A DNA stretch of 64,000 bases from Bacteroidales bacterium (GCA_018334675.1 JAGXLL010000008.1:1-64000), one strand, 5' to 3'. Positions 51,510 through 62,882 are shown, numbered from the stretch's first letter. Notes: generated by a model from the letters alone, not told the origin. A program made the numbers and translations.

Positions 51510-53672
51510 TTATTCCTCATCCACCATCACCTTGAGGATGCGTATAGCCGCCTCGGGGATGGGTGTTCCCGGGCCAAATACGCCCACTACACCGGCATCG
51601 TAAAGGAACTGATAATCCTGCGAGGGTATTACGCCACCTACAATTACCATGATGTCCTCTCTTCCGAGCTTCTTAAGTTCTTCCATCACCTGCGGAACAA
51701 GTGTCTTATGGCCCGCAGCAAGGCTGGAGATGCCCAGGATGTGCACGTCGTTTTCCACGGCCTGGCGGGCGGCTTCAGCGGGTGTCTGGAAGAGGGGACC
51801 GATGTCCACGTCGAAGCCCAGGTCGGCATAACCGGTGGAAACCACCTTGGCACCGCGGTCGTGTCCGTCCTGTCCCATCTTGGCTATCATAATACGGGGC
51901 TGACGTCCCTCCTGCCCGGCAAACTTCTTAACATATTCCTTGGCCTCACGGAACTGCTCATCATCGCTTGATTCGGATGAATACACACCGGTAATGGAAC
52001 GGGTAACAGCCGTATAGCGGCCCACCACCTTCTCACAAGCATAGGATATCTCACCCAGGGTGGCCCGTTTACGGGCAGCTTCAACCGATAGCTCCAGCAA
52101 ATTGCCTTCGCCGTTGCGGGCACATTCGGTGATCTTATCCAGGGCTTTCTGCACCTCCTCCTCGTTGCGTTCCTCTCTGAGCTTCTTGAGGCGCTTGAGC
52201 TGTGCTTCGCGTACAGCGGTATTGTCGACATCCAGAATCTCCATGGGTTCCTCCTTGTCGAGGCGATATTTGTTCACACCAACCCGCACCTCCTTACCGG
52301 TATCCAAACGGGCCTGTTTCTTAGCTGCGGCCTCTTCAATGCGCATCTTCGGGATGCCGGTCTCGATGGCTTTGGCCATACCTCCCAGTTCCTCGATCTC
52401 CTTGATATGCTCCCAGGCCCGGCGGGCGATCTGATCAGTGAGTTTTTCCACATAATAGGAGCCGGCCCAGGGATCGAGCGACCTGGTGATCTGGGTCTCT
52501 TCCTGCAGGTGGATCTGGGTATTACGGGCAATACGGGCAGAGAAATCCGTGGGCAGGGCGATGGCCTCATCCAGGGCGTTGGTATGGAGTGACTGGGTAT
52601 GGCCCAGTGCAGCGCCCATAGCTTCTATGCTGGTGCGCGCCACATTGTTGAAAGGATCCTGCTCGGTCAGGCTCCAGCCCGAAGTCTGGGAATGGGTGCG
52701 CAGGGCCATCGACTTGGGATTCCCGGGATCAAACTGCTTGACGATCTTGGCCCAAAGCATGCGGGCAGCCCGCATCTTGGCTATCTCCATGAAGTGGTTC
52801 ATGCCTATGCCCCAGAAAAAAGAGATGCGCGGGGCAAAAGAATCCACGTTCAGCCCGGCATTCATGCCTGCCCTCAGGTACTCCAAACCGTCGGCCAGGG
52901 TATAGGCCAGTTCAATGTCGGCGGTGGCACCGGCCTCCTGCATGTGATAACCCGAAACCGAGATGGAGTTGAACCTGGGCATATACTTCGAGGTGTACTC
53001 AAAAATGTCGGCAATGATCCGCATGGAGAAATCGGGCGGATAGATGTAGGTGTTGCGGACCATGAATTCTTTGAGTATGTCATTCTGAATGGTTCCACTC
53101 AGCTTTTCCAGAGGCACACCCTGTTCCAGTCCGGCCTGAATGTAAAAGGCCATCACCGGCAACACGGCACCATTCATGGTCATGGAAACGGTCATCTGGT
53201 CCAGCGGGATCTGGTCGAAGAGCACCTTCATATCAAGGATGGAATCGACGGCCACACCAGCTTTTCCAACATCACCCACTACACGGGGATGATCGGAATC
53301 ATAACCCCGGTGGGTAGCCAGGTCAAAGGCCACGGACAACCCCTTTTGTCCGGCCGCCAGGTTGCGCCGGTAAAAGGCATTGGACTCCTCTGCCGTCGAA
53401 TAACCGGCATACTGCCGGACGGTCCAGGGCCGCATGGCATACATAGTAGAATAAGGACCCCGCAGATAGGGCGGAATACCAGCGGCATATTCCAGATGCT
53501 CCAGGTTCTCCAGATCCTCCCGCGTATAAACCGGCTTAACCGAAATCTTCTCAGGAGTCTCCCAGTTCGGCTTGTCTCCGGCCCGATGGTCCTCTCCCTT
53601 GAGAGGGGAAAAGTCGGGCTGTATATTGTTGAAATTTGGTCTCATAGCTTTTTGATTTAATGAATTATTCAA
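51510..53672 (-). CDS. scpA: Methylmalonyl-CoA mutase large subunit
   Basis: [24 protein letters not shown]12 motif [13 protein letters not shown]. Confidence 0.96.
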   Translation of the reverse strand: MNNSLNQKAMRPNFNNIQPDFSPLKGEDHRAGDKPNWETPEKISVKPVYTREDLENLEHLEYAAGIPPYLRGPYSTMYAMRPWTVRQYAGYSTAEESNAFYRRNLAAGQKGLSVAFDLATHRGYDSDHPRVVGDVGKAGVAVDSILDMKVLFDQIPLDQMTVSMTMNGAVLPVMAFYIQAGLEQGVPLEKLSGTIQNDILKEFMVRNTYIYPPDFSMRIIADIFEYTSKYMPRFNSISVSGYHMQEAGATADIELAYTLADGLEYLRAGMNAGLNVDSFAPRISFFWGIGMNHFMEIAKMRAARMLWAKIVKQFDPGNPKSMALRTHSQTSGWSLTEQDPFNNVARTSIEAMGAALGHTQSLHTNALDEAIALPTDFSARIARNTQIHLQEETQITRSLDPWAGSYYVEKLTDQIARRAWEHIKEIEELGGMAKAIETGIPKMRIEEAAAKKQARLDTGKEVRVGVNKYRLDKEEPMEILDVDNTAVREAQLKRLKKLREERNEEEVQKALDKITECARNGEGNLLELSVEAARKRATLGEISYACEKVVGRYTAVTRSITGVYSSESSDDEQFREAKEYVKKFAGQEGRQPRIMIAKMGQDGHDRGAKVVSTGYADLGFDVDIGPLFQTPAEAARQAVENDVHILGISSLAAGHKTLVPQVMEELKKLGREDIMVIVGGVIPSQDYQFLYDAGVVGVFGPGTPIPEAAIRILKVMVDEE

Positions 53673-55539
53673 TACCCAGCTCTTTCTGGAAACGGCTCAA
53701 GGTTTCGACCAGGTTGGACTTCACATGGATAAAATGCTTCAGGCCTTTCTCCTGGAGCATTTCGATGCTGTCTTTGGGATAACCCGCGACTACCACAATG
53801 GCCTGATCTTTCAGTTTCTGATAAACCTGGGGGGCCACCCGGGGATAGGCTTCATCGGAGCTGCAAACCACTACAATATCGGCTTTTTTATTTAAAGCTT
53901 CCTGAACACCCTCTTCAACGGTATCGAAGCCGATGTTGTCGATGATCTCAAATCCGGCTGCAGCAAAGAAGCTGGCAGAGAACTGGGCCCGGGCCCTTCT
54001 CATTTTGGCATCACCGATGGTGAGCATAAAGGTCTTAGGCCTGTCTCCGGTCTTTCTTTCGGTCTTTAACCGCATCTGCTCAATCTCTTCGGCACCACGG
54101 TATGGCTTGATGGGTTCAGCGATGGCACCGGATACCTCCTGGCTGTCGGTATGCAGGGTGGAAGCATCGTAACCGGATTCCATCACCTCCCGGGCATTGG
54201 GATACAGGTTGACACCTACGAGTGCCTCCTTTCTGCGGGCCAGGTTCAGGTTGCGTTGGTTGGCCACCTCCCTGATCTTCTCCTGTACGCTTCCATTCTT
54301 GAAAGTCGCAATGTATCCACCGTTATTTTCCGTATCCTGAAAGAGTCTCCAGGCGTGCTCAGCGATCGATTGGGTGAGGTTTTCTATATAATAAGCACCA
54401 CCTGCGGGATCCACCACCTTGTCGAAGTAGGCTTCTTCTTTCAGTATGATCTGTGTATTGCGCGACATGCGCTGTGCAAAATCGGTGGGCTTCTCAAAAG
54501 GCTTGTCGTAGGGGGTTACCGCCAGGGAGTCTGTTCCACCCAGAGCGGCCGACATGGCCTCGGTGGTTCCCCGCAGCATATTCACATAAGGATCGTATAC
54601 CGTTTGGTTCCAGCGGGAGGTTTCCGCATGGATTGTCATCTGGGTGGATGACTCCTCATCAGGCTCGTAAGCCTCTACGAGGCGGGACCAGAGCATGCGG
54701 GCGGCACGAAGCTTGGCCATCTCAAGGAAGTAAGCCGGTCCGATACCCAGCTTAAAGCGTATACGAGGCGCTATCTCGTCGACCGACAGACCCTGGTCGG
54801 TGAGCCGGGCAAGATACTCATTGCCCATGGCCAGGGCATAACCAAGCTCCTGAACGTTGGAGGCCCCTGCATTGTGCAGGGTGGAGCCATCCACCTCTAT
54901 CACGGCAAAATCGCCGAATCCCTGGCTTTGGCGGACCAATGCGGCGGTCTGATCAAAAGCCTTCTCATCGAGCCGGCCCTTGCGGTTCAGCTCATCAAGC
55001 GGCTTAAAATCTACACCGCCCTTGCACTCCCTGGCATCCGTGCCATCCTGCTTGAGCTTTTCTTTGAGGAATTCAACAACCTCCGCCGACCGGCTACCCG
55101 ACTCAAAATTCAGCTGAATGGCCGGTATACAAATGCCCTTCAGCAAAACATCCAGATCCTTCTTCTCTAAAGGCTTCGAATCATCCAAACGGAATGTCAG
55201 TGCATCTACACCACGGTTCAGCACACCCAGGGCCTTTTGGTTGGCCTGCCGGACATCATCGCGGGCATCGATGCCCTGCCAGATCCACCAGCTGTTGTCC
55301 CGGTCCTTCTTACTCCTTATCCATGGATATTGACCGGGATGAACACGCAGATGGGTGATGTGCTTCAGATCTTCCGACCTGTAATAGGGCCTCACACTAA
55401 AACCCTCTATGGTGCGCCAGATAAGCTTTTTCTGGTAATCAGCCCCCTTCAGATCTTCATGTATCTTCTCCTCCCACGCCTCGGTCGATGTAGGTGGGAA
55501 GTCATCGCGGAAACTGAGTTTGTCCTGTAGTTTATCCAT
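53665..55539 (-). CDS. mutA: Methylmalonyl-CoA mutase small subunit
   Basis: Mutase fold ([30 protein letters not shown]) without the B12 DxHxxG motif; overlaps scpA start. Confidence 0.93.
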   Translation of the reverse strand: MDKLQDKLSFRDDFPPTSTEAWEEKIHEDLKGADYQKKLIWRTIEGFSVRPYYRSEDLKHITHLRVHPGQYPWIRSKKDRDNSWWIWQGIDARDDVRQANQKALGVLNRGVDALTFRLDDSKPLEKKDLDVLLKGICIPAIQLNFESGSRSAEVVEFLKEKLKQDGTDARECKGGVDFKPLDELNRKGRLDEKAFDQTAALVRQSQGFGDFAVIEVDGSTLHNAGASNVQELGYALAMGNEYLARLTDQGLSVDEIAPRIRFKLGIGPAYFLEMAKLRAARMLWSRLVEAYEPDEESSTQMTIHAETSRWNQTVYDPYVNMLRGTTEAMSAALGGTDSLAVTPYDKPFEKPTDFAQRMSRNTQIILKEEAYFDKVVDPAGGAYYIENLTQSIAEHAWRLFQDTENNGGYIATFKNGSVQEKIREVANQRNLNLARRKEALVGVNLYPNAREVMESGYDASTLHTDSQEVSGAIAEPIKPYRGAEEIEQMRLKTERKTGDRPKTFMLTIGDAKMRRARAQFSASFFAAAGFEIIDNIGFDTVEEGVQEALNKKADIVVVCSSDEAYPRVAPQVYQKLKDQAIVVVAGYPKDSIEMLQEKGLKHFIHVKSNLVETLSRFQKELGIE

Positions 55540-55764
55540 AACAAATGTCTGTGTTGAATTCCCGTCAAAATTATAGTTTTTCAAAATAATATGAACCCAT
55601 CCCTGTATGATTTATGGCATAATTGACAGAGGGTGACCCTAAAACACTGTCTTTCGAGGGCTTCGGCACGCCATGGCGGACACAAAGATGCCGTAAAACA
55701 TTTGCGACAGCCTTTCCTTTACCATAAGTAAGCTGCAGGCGGTGTAAAAACGGCTGAAAAGGGA

Positions 55765-56808
55765 TCACTTAAGCTGGAAGCGGGCCCGGACGGGCTGATG
55801 ATCGGTATGTTGAAAATTCAGCTGCAGGGTTTGTACATCAAGCGGGGTAATATTGGGGGAAGCAAGATAAAAATCGATCACGCCCGTCTGGGTTTTAGCC
55901 TGGTAAGGGGCTTTCAGCGAACGGTTGGTGGGAGTGGCCGGATCATACACCCATTGCCACCCCCGGGGCATGAAATCTTCATCAATGGTGCGGGTTGAGG
56001 TTCTGCCGACAGGCGCCAGGGCCTCCTTACGCCGATGGATGCCGGGAGGAAACTGATTCCAGTCGCCTCCCACGATCAAATAGTTGCCTTTTTCATATTC
56101 CGAGAGCAGAAAGGACCTCAGGTGTCCCATCTCCTTTCTCTTTAAGGTACCCTGATCATAAGCAGAATGGTGGGTATTGACCACCACGAGCTCCTGTCCT
56201 CCCCTCACGGGGAAACGCAGGGTCATAAAACAGCGGTCGAGCATAAAAAGGCGCTTCGGCCAAGCATATCCGCCCGGCAAATCATGGCGCATCACCCGTG
56301 CCGGCACAAAGGAGGAGAAGCTGGCCAGTCCGCTCGTAACCTTTCCCAGGGGATTGGAAGGAGGGATAGGAACAAACTGTACCCGGTAGTTCAGCGCAAA
56401 ATACCCATTATAGGTTTGCAGGGCCGAGTGGATCTGCCGGAACTGATCGGTGTGGTAACTCCTTTTGGACGCTACATCCACTTCCTGTAACAGATAAAGA
56501 TCGGCCGGTTCATTCCGGGCCAGTTCCTCGGTGATCGCCTCCAAATTATGCCTTGTCTGCCTCCCGGAACTTCTTACCCGGTCCCCTCCGTCATAGAAAA
56601 AACTCATGTCAGCTCCTAAACCGGCATACCCAATGTTCCATATCATCAGCGAAAGGGTATCGGTTTCAATTACATCAGGAGAATCTTTGACGGCCAGGGT
56701 TTCAACCTCATCCGGCCGGTAATCAGTCAGGGTAAAATACACAAGAAAAACCGCCAACAGGATCGCCAGGGAAAGAAGTATATACAGCAATATTTTCAGA
56801 AAGCCCAT
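55765..56808 (-). CDS. Endonuclease/exonuclease/phosphatase-family protein
   Basis: MIWNIGYAGLG, LLQEVD, VVNTHHSAYD, GGDWNQFP, HTDHQPV. Confidence 0.85.
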   Translation of the reverse strand: MGFLKILLYILLSLAILLAVFLVYFTLTDYRPDEVETLAVKDSPDVIETDTLSLMIWNIGYAGLGADMSFFYDGGDRVRSSGRQTRHNLEAITEELARNEPADLYLLQEVDVASKRSYHTDQFRQIHSALQTYNGYFALNYRVQFVPIPPSNPLGKVTSGLASFSSFVPARVMRHDLPGGYAWPKRLFMLDRCFMTLRFPVRGGQELVVVNTHHSAYDQGTLKRKEMGHLRSFLLSEYEKGNYLIVGGDWNQFPPGIHRRKEALAPVGRTSTRTIDEDFMPRGWQWVYDPATPTNRSLKAPYQAKTQTGVIDFYLASPNITPLDVQTLQLNFQHTDHQPVRARFQLK

Positions 56809-56957
56809 AAAAAAGAATTTAACAGATCATCCTATACACACAAATGTAAGTTTTATTTTTAAAACACAGGGGCGTGTATTTGTCCTTAATTTTAATTTCT
56901 CTATATTTGAACCGTATAAATGGTTGCAGCAGGCATCAATATTAAAAATACGACTAC

Positions 56958-57060
56958 ATGAAACGTCCATGCCAAAATAATCATTAATATCACAAATGAG
57001 ATGATTATTTTGGCATGGTAAGTTCCATATGACCATAATAAATAATAAGATAATCATATG
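56958..57060 (+). repeat. 5'-leader structured element, copy E4 (purQ)
   Basis: ATGAAACGTCCATGCCAAAATAATCAT...ATGATTATTTTGGCATGGTAAGTTCCATATGACCATAATAAATAATAAGATAATCATATG; last ATG is the purQ start. Confidence 0.88.
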
Positions 57061-57759
57061 AAATTTGGAATTGTTGTTTTTCCGGGCTCAAATTGCGATC
57101 ACGATACTTTCTACGTTCTTGGCAACATTCTGAATCAGGAAGTGGTAGAATTATGGCACAAGGAACACGACCTGAAAGGGGTTGACGCGGTTATCCTTCC
57201 GGGAGGTTTCTCTTATGGCGACTACCTCAGATCGGGCGCTATAGCCCGTTATTCGCCTATCATGGAAGAAGTGATTGCCTTTGCCAACCGGGGCGGCTTT
57301 GTTTTTGGCATCTGCAACGGATTTCAGGTGCTCTGTGAAGCAGGTCTTTTGCCTGGCGCTTTGCTGCACAATGACAATCAGCGGTTCATTTGTAAAAACA
57401 TACACATCCTGCCCGACAACAACGGAAATGTACTCACCCGTGACCTGGACAAGCCGCGGCCCATCAAGGTCCCCATCGCCCATGGCGAAGGAAGATACTA
57501 CGCCAAAAAGAGCACCCTGCAGAAGATGAGGATGCAGGGTCAGATCCTCTTCCGCTACTGCAACCAATACGGCCAGATCACCACCGATGCCAACCCGAAT
57601 GGATCGCTGGAGAACATAGCCGGGGTATGCAACGAGAACAAAAATGTTTTCGGTATGATGCCCCATCCCGAAAGGGCAGGTGATGAGATGCTGGGTAACA
57701 CGGAAGGCAAAAACATCTTCGAATCCATCATCAACAACCTGGTGCCCCGCCCGGCCTAG
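57058..57759 (+). CDS. purQ: Phosphoribosylformylglycinamidine synthase subunit PurQ
   Basis: VVFPGSNCDHD, LPGGFSYGDYLRSGAIA, GICNGFQVLCEAGLLPGALL. Confidence 0.95.
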   Translation: MKFGIVVFPGSNCDHDTFYVLGNILNQEVVELWHKEHDLKGVDAVILPGGFSYGDYLRSGAIARYSPIMEEVIAFANRGGFVFGICNGFQVLCEAGLLPGALLHNDNQRFICKNIHILPDNNGNVLTRDLDKPRPIKVPIAHGEGRYYAKKSTLQKMRMQGQILFRYCNQYGQITTDANPNGSLENIAGVCNENKNVFGMMPHPERAGDEMLGNTEGKNIFESIINNLVPRPA

Positions 57760-57839
57760 GTACCCCTCTTACGCCAACCGTCCATAAGCCATACAGGCCC
57801 CCGTCTGCTTTTAATGCGCCGTGGCTTTGCAGTGGCCGG

Positions 57840-58241
57840 TTACACATACATCGAAGCAATCAGCTCCCTAAAGCACCACAAAAACAGCAATATCGATATA
57901 GATACATCGGCCGCGATCAGCCGTTTACTGCTATGGCGGGCATAGAGGATAAAAAAAAGCACCCGCAACCAAAACTGAACAAAGAAAAAACCGGACACTT
58001 CCAGGCTGTGTGCATTGTAATCCTCGGCCTGGCTGAAATCCAAACGCACAATAGAGGAGAAGGCCCGCGACATGCCTGTACTGGCTGTCGCTTTACCTTC
58101 CATAAGCTTGTATTGTGAAGGAATGGGATGTCCACCGTTCGACGGCGAAAAAAGGCCGGAATAGATGAATACCATCAAAATGACCCCGGCAAAAATGATA
58201 TGCAGAATCTGATAAGAGTCCCGCAGAGTGGCCTTATGCAT
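57840..58241 (-). CDS. Hypothetical membrane protein
   Basis: Four hydrophobic segments; no family recognised. Confidence 0.55.
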   Translation of the reverse strand: MHKATLRDSYQILHIIFAGVILMVFIYSGLFSPSNGGHPIPSQYKLMEGKATASTGMSRAFSSIVRLDFSQAEDYNAHSLEVSGFFFVQFWLRVLFFILYARHSSKRLIAADVSISILLFLWCFRELIASMYV

Positions 58242-58251
58242 GAAGGTCCGG

Positions 58252-58782
58252 CTATTTTTGGTCTTTCTCCTCTTTCAGCTTATCCAGCTCCTTTTCCGCC
58301 TCCTCGACATCAGCACTGTCTTCAGGTTTTTCCTGAGTCTCGACCTCTGTTTCTCCCTCCAGATCCTCCATCTTCTCTTCGAGGTCCTTCATATTCTCGT
58401 CGTTCATATCCTGCTCCATCCCTTCTATATCCTCTTCCAGATCTCTGCCTATATCTTCGAGTTGTTCGAGCTTATCGAACCAGCTCCCCCGGTCATGTAC
58501 GGCACCATGGAAGAAGGCACCCAGGAAGAAAAACCACAATACAGCAATCACCGAGCCAATGATCGAAACCACCAGGCCGGCCGTGGTGATCCCCTTGGCC
58601 CCCTCACTTTTCCGGGCCTGAGAAAGGCCAACAGCACTCAGAACGATCCCTACTGCACCAAAGAGCAGGGCAATGGCAAATGTACAGCCCATAATGGCCA
58701 GAGGAACGGAAATGATTCCCAGGACCAGTCCGGCTATACCGAGTCCCTGACCAGCGTTGGTTTTCTTTTGTTCAACTACCAT
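58252..58782 (-). CDS. DUF4190-like membrane protein with acidic C-terminal tail
   Basis: GLGIAGLVLGIISVPLAIMGC...GIVLSAVGLSQARK then Glu/Asp-rich tail. Confidence 0.65.
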   Translation of the reverse strand: MVVEQKKTNAGQGLGIAGLVLGIISVPLAIMGCTFAIALLFGAVGIVLSAVGLSQARKSEGAKGITTAGLVVSIIGSVIAVLWFFFLGAFFHGAVHDRGSWFDKLEQLEDIGRDLEEDIEGMEQDMNDENMKDLEEKMEDLEGETEVETQEKPEDSADVEEAEKELDKLKEEKDQK

Positions 58783-58930
58783 AACACATTGCAGATTTTA
58801 AGGTTCTTACCAAAAATACTAAAAAATCTTGATGTAATAAACCTTCTGTCATTTTTTCAGGCGATGGAGTGCCCCCGGGGGTTGTTTTTCTCCTGCTGAT
58901 CACTTATTTTTAATGGATCGTTATATAAAC

Positions 58931-59722
58931 CGAAGCATTATGAAACTACCCATATACCAGTTGGATGTATTTACCAACAACATTTTTGAGGGAAACCCGG
59001 CAGCCGTTGTGGTCATGGATGAATGCGTGGATCAGCAGTTGATGCAAAACATCGCCATGGAGAACAACCTTTCTGAGACAGCTTTCATTCATAAAGAAAA
59101 CGACTATTATAAGATCAGATGGTTCACCCCCACGGTGGAGGTCGACCTGTGCGGTCACGCCACCCTGGCTTCCGGGCATCTGGTGCTCTATATCCTGGAG
59201 CCCGCGTTGAATGAGGTCACCTTTCATTCAACCCAACACGAGCTGACGGTTAGGAAAGAGGAAGATTACCTGGCCATGAAACTGCCCGCGGGAAATTATG
59301 AAAAAGCCCACATGCCCGCGGAGCTGACGCAAGCCCTTCACAAAGAGCCGGCCGAACTGTATAAGGGTCAAGACTATATGGCTGTGTTTGAATCACAGAA
59401 AGACATCACTGAGATGGAACCTGATTTCACGTTGCTGAAAAAACTGGACACCCGCGGAGTGATCGTGACAGCCCCGGGTGTGCAGGCCGACTTCGTATCC
59501 CGCTTTTTTGCCCCTTCAATAGGGGTCAACGAGGATCCTGTCACCGGCTCAGCCCATACCCTGCTGACCCCCTACTGGTCAAAAAAACTCGGCAAGAAAG
59601 AGCTTTGGGCCGAACAACTATCTGCCCGCGGAGGCAGAATGAGATGCCGCGACCTGGACGAAAACATTGAATTGCTGGGCAATGCCAGGAACTACCTCAA
59701 GGGTCACATCTTCACCAAATAA
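58931..59722 (+). CDS. PhzF-family protein (epimerase/isomerase-like)
   Basis: VFTNNIFEGNPAAVV, ETAFI, WFTPTVEVDLCGHATLASG, DPVTGSAH. Confidence 0.92.
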   Translation, partial: RSIMKLPIYQLDVFTNNIFEGNPAAVVVMDECVDQQLMQNIAMENNLSETAFIHKENDYYKIRWFTPTVEVDLCGHATLASGHLVLYILEPALNEVTFHSTQHELTVRKEEDYLAMKLPAGNYEKAHMPAELTQALHKEPAELYKGQDYMAVFESQKDITEMEPDFTLLKKLDTRGVIVTAPGVQADFVSRFFAPSIGVNEDPVTGSAHTLLTPYWSKKLGKKELWAEQLSARGGRMRCRDLDENIELLGNARNYLKGHIFTK

Positions 59723-59836
59723 TTGCACCCCTTCGCGCCCGCTGCGGTTATTGAAATTCTGGCCTTGTTCCTTTTCAAAAAAGGATATATTGTGTATATT
59801 TAGCCCTTTGCATTGTATTATCCAAAACTAATTGCT

Positions 59837-61042
59837 ATGGCTACAACCAACAAGATCAAAGGCGTTATCGGTATATTAACAGGAGGCGGGGACGTTCCGG
59901 GTCTCAATCCTGCCATTCGTGCGGTAACCATCAGAGCGTTAAGAGAAGGCTACAAGGTTATTGGCATCCGGCGGGGCTGGGCTGGTTTGGTGGATCTCAA
60001 ACGGGATGCTGAAGACGAAGGCTGCCACTGTTACATGGAGCTCACGGAAAATGTGGTCAATAGGGCAGCCCGCACAGGGGGCACTTTTCTGCACAGCTCC
60101 AGGGTCAATCCCAGCAAAGTTCCCAAAGATAAAGTACCCACCCATCTTCAGGATACCTACCAGGAAGAGATGAACGACCTCACCCCGGAAGTACTTAAAA
60201 ATATAGATTATCTCAATATCGACTTCCTGATTCCCGTGGGGGGCGATGATACCCTTTCCTATGCCGTGCGCCTGTACCGGGAAGGGGTAAAAGTAGTAGG
60301 CATCCCAAAGACCATGGACAACGACGTGGCAGGTACGGATTATTGCATTGGCTTCAGTACCTGTGTAACCCGTACCATCATGATGACCAACATCCTGAGA
60401 ACCTCTGCGGGCTCCCACGAAAGGGTGATGATCCTGGAGGTTTTCGGGCGCTATGCCGGCTTCACTGCCATGCTGCCGACCATGGCCGGAGCTGCCGACA
60501 GATGCGTCATACCGGAACACCGCTTCGACATCGAACACCTCACCGACCTGTTGATGCATGACCGCGACAAACATCCCAGCAACTACTCGGTGGCACTGGT
60601 ATCAGAAGGAGCCATGTTCGGGGGGGGCGAAATGGTATATGAAAATCAGGAAAAAGATATGTATGGCCACGCCAAGCTGGGAGGCATAGGCGATCTGGTG
60701 TCCGACCAGATCAAGAAAATCTCTCCCAAATACAACAACGGCCAAAGGGTGGGCATCATCAACCAGAAACTGGGGTACCTGGTCAGAGGCGGCGACCCCG
60801 ACTCCATCGACTCGATCGTGCCGATGGCCTACGGCAACCTGGCCCTCGACCTGATACTCAACAACCTCCATGGCAGGCTGGTGGTACTCAAACATGGTCA
60901 TTACGATAATGTGCCCATCGAGGTGGTGGGAAGCAAAAGCAAAACAGTGAACGTGCAGCAACATTACAACATCGATCGCCTGCGCCCGCAATACAAGAGC
61001 TTCGCCATGAAACCCCTGTTCATCATGACCAGCGAGGTTTGA
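59837..61042 (+). CDS. Phosphofructokinase, predicted PPi-type
   Basis: GGGDVPGLN, PVGGDDTLSYA (Asp) and PKTMDNDV (Lys) donor-site residues. Confidence 0.85.
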   Translation: MATTNKIKGVIGILTGGGDVPGLNPAIRAVTIRALREGYKVIGIRRGWAGLVDLKRDAEDEGCHCYMELTENVVNRAARTGGTFLHSSRVNPSKVPKDKVPTHLQDTYQEEMNDLTPEVLKNIDYLNIDFLIPVGGDDTLSYAVRLYREGVKVVGIPKTMDNDVAGTDYCIGFSTCVTRTIMMTNILRTSAGSHERVMILEVFGRYAGFTAMLPTMAGAADRCVIPEHRFDIEHLTDLLMHDRDKHPSNYSVALVSEGAMFGGGEMVYENQEKDMYGHAKLGGIGDLVSDQIKKISPKYNNGQRVGIINQKLGYLVRGGDPDSIDSIVPMAYGNLALDLILNNLHGRLVVLKHGHYDNVPIEVVGSKSKTVNVQQHYNIDRLRPQYKSFAMKPLFIMTSEV

Positions 61043-61137
61043 ATTTCGAATAAGCACCAAGACGAATTGGCGCTCGCTTTAAAAACACTAAGCGCCGATT
61101 CGCCTTAAAGGTTTTTTATGTTTGTCAGAAAAACAAC

Positions 61138-61383
61138 TTATTCTTCCCGGGTCTCCTTCTTCTTTGAGGAGCCTCCCTTGCTCTTGGAACCGGAGGTCTC
61201 CTTCTTCTTCTCCTTCTCCTCTGCCTTGACCTCGCTCATCTTTTCCTTCAGCTCAGGGGCATTGTCCTGAGGGTTTTTCTCCAGCGCCTTTTTCTTCATC
61301 TGAGTTTTCTTCCGGGGCCTTCTCACTCCGTATGACTTACGGAAACGCTTGCCCTTTGCGGTTTTCATGTCTCCTTTTCCCAT
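61138..61383 (-). CDS. Ribosomal protein bTHX with extended charged tail
   Basis: MGKGDMKTAKGKRFRKSYGVRRPRKK then Lys/Glu/Ser-rich tail. Confidence 0.8.
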   Translation of the reverse strand: MGKGDMKTAKGKRFRKSYGVRRPRKKTQMKKKALEKNPQDNAPELKEKMSEVKAEEKEKKKETSGSKSKGGSSKKKETREE

Positions 61384-61492
61384 AAAAAAAAGAATTTGAG
61401 ATTTTAAATTTTCAATTTATTCAAAGTGCCTGCAAAGATACAAAATAATAGGGATCGCAAAAACCTAAACCCCATGGACTCCTGCAAATTCT

Positions 61493-61978
61493 TCACTGCC
61501 GGCGGTCCAGGGTGATCACCGAAAAAGGATACCGGTGTTTTTCATCTTTCTCATGCTCATACCGGTTTACCTCCTTCCACTGGTCCATATCCAGCTGCGG
61601 AAAAAAAGTGTCGCCCTCCAGCTCCACATGAACACGGGTGAGGTAAATGCGATCCACCCGGGGCAAAGCCATCCGGTAGATCTTCTCACCTCCTATGATA
61701 AAAGGCTCATCGTCATGATGTACCTGTCGCAAAGCTTCATCCAGCGAATGCACAACAATGCAGTCCTTCGCGTGATAATTGTCATTGCGGGTAATGATGA
61801 TGTTGGTCCGCCCGGGCAACGGCTTGCCATAAGATTCGAAGGTTCTGCGCCCCACAATCACATGATGCCCCCTGGTGGTTTGCTTGAAGTGCCTGAGGTC
61901 ATCCGGCAGATGCCACAACAAATCATTGTCCTTGCCTATAACATTATTCTCTGAAGCTGCTACGATTAATGAAAGCAT
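61493..61978 (-). CDS. folA: Dihydrofolate reductase
   Basis: MLSLIVAASENNVIGKDNDLLWHLPDDLRHFK. Confidence 0.96.
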   Translation of the reverse strand: MLSLIVAASENNVIGKDNDLLWHLPDDLRHFKQTTRGHHVIVGRRTFESYGKPLPGRTNIIITRNDNYHAKDCIVVHSLDEALRQVHHDDEPFIIGGEKIYRMALPRVDRIYLTRVHVELEGDTFFPQLDMDQWKEVNRYEHEKDEKHRYPFSVITLDRRQ

Positions 61979-61999
61979 AATGCGTCAATGACTTTGAAA

Positions 62000-62794
62000 T
62001 TAAACGGAGACTTTCCCTTTGATGGGCGGATGAGGATTATAATTCTCCAGGGTGAAATCGGAATAGTCGAAACCAAAAAGATCCTCTACCTGTGGATCAA
62101 TGCGCATGGTGGGCAGCTGCCTTGGTTCGCGGGAAAGCTGAAGCTTCACCTGCTCCAGATGATTCAGATAGATGTGGGCATCCCCCAGGGTATGAATGAA
62201 TTCATAGGGTTGCAAACCCGTCACCCGGGCCACCATCATCGTTAAAAGCGAATAAGAGGCAATGTTGAAGGGCACCCCCAGGAAAAGATCGGCACTGCGC
62301 TGGTAAAGCTGACACGAAAGCTTGCCGTCATGGACGTAAAACTGAAAAAGGATGTGGCAGGGCGGAAGATTCATGTTGTCCAGATCCCCTGCATTCCAGG
62401 CACTCACAATGTGTCGGCGCGAGTGGGGTTTGTTCCTGATCGAATCCAGCACCTGGCTGATCTGATCAATATGCCGGCCGTCAGGCGTGGGCCATGAACG
62501 CCACTGATATCCATAAATGTGACCCAGCTCACCGTTCTCATCGGCCCATTCGTCCCAGATGCGTACCTTGTTGTCCTTCAGATACCGAACATTGGTATCT
62601 CCTCTTAAAAACCACAACAACTCATATATAACGGACTTCAGATGGACCTTCTTGGTGGTCAGCAAGGGAAACCCTTCCTGCAGGTTGAAACGAAGCTGAT
62701 AGCCAAATGTGCTGATGGTTCCTGTGCCGGTACGGTCCGATTTACGGGCACCATTATGAAACACATGATCCAGTAATTCAAGATATTGTTGCAT
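62000..62794 (-). CDS. thyA: Thymidylate synthase
   Basis: [51 protein letters not shown]. Confidence 0.97.
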   Translation of the reverse strand: MQQYLELLDHVFHNGARKSDRTGTGTISTFGYQLRFNLQEGFPLLTTKKVHLKSVIYELLWFLRGDTNVRYLKDNKVRIWDEWADENGELGHIYGYQWRSWPTPDGRHIDQISQVLDSIRNKPHSRRHIVSAWNAGDLDNMNLPPCHILFQFYVHDGKLSCQLYQRSADLFLGVPFNIASYSLLTMMVARVTGLQPYEFIHTLGDAHIYLNHLEQVKLQLSREPRQLPTMRIDPQVEDLFGFDYSDFTLENYNPHPPIKGKVSV

Positions 62795-62882
62795 GAGCCA
62801 TTTTGCTTTTTGAAGTGTATAACGCCAGGTAAAATTAAAAAATCTGGGTGAAGTTACCCCTCCCAATCTAAAATTTGAACTT

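Noticed and set aside
55571-55768. 65-aa minus-strand ORF between mutA and the EEP protein
   Set aside because: No recognisable motif or clear initiation context
56958-57060. Leader elements as integron attC sites
   Set aside because: Terminal boxes ATGAAAC and GTTnCAT do not fit RYYYAAC/GTTRRRY, and they precede start codons rather than follow cassette ORFs
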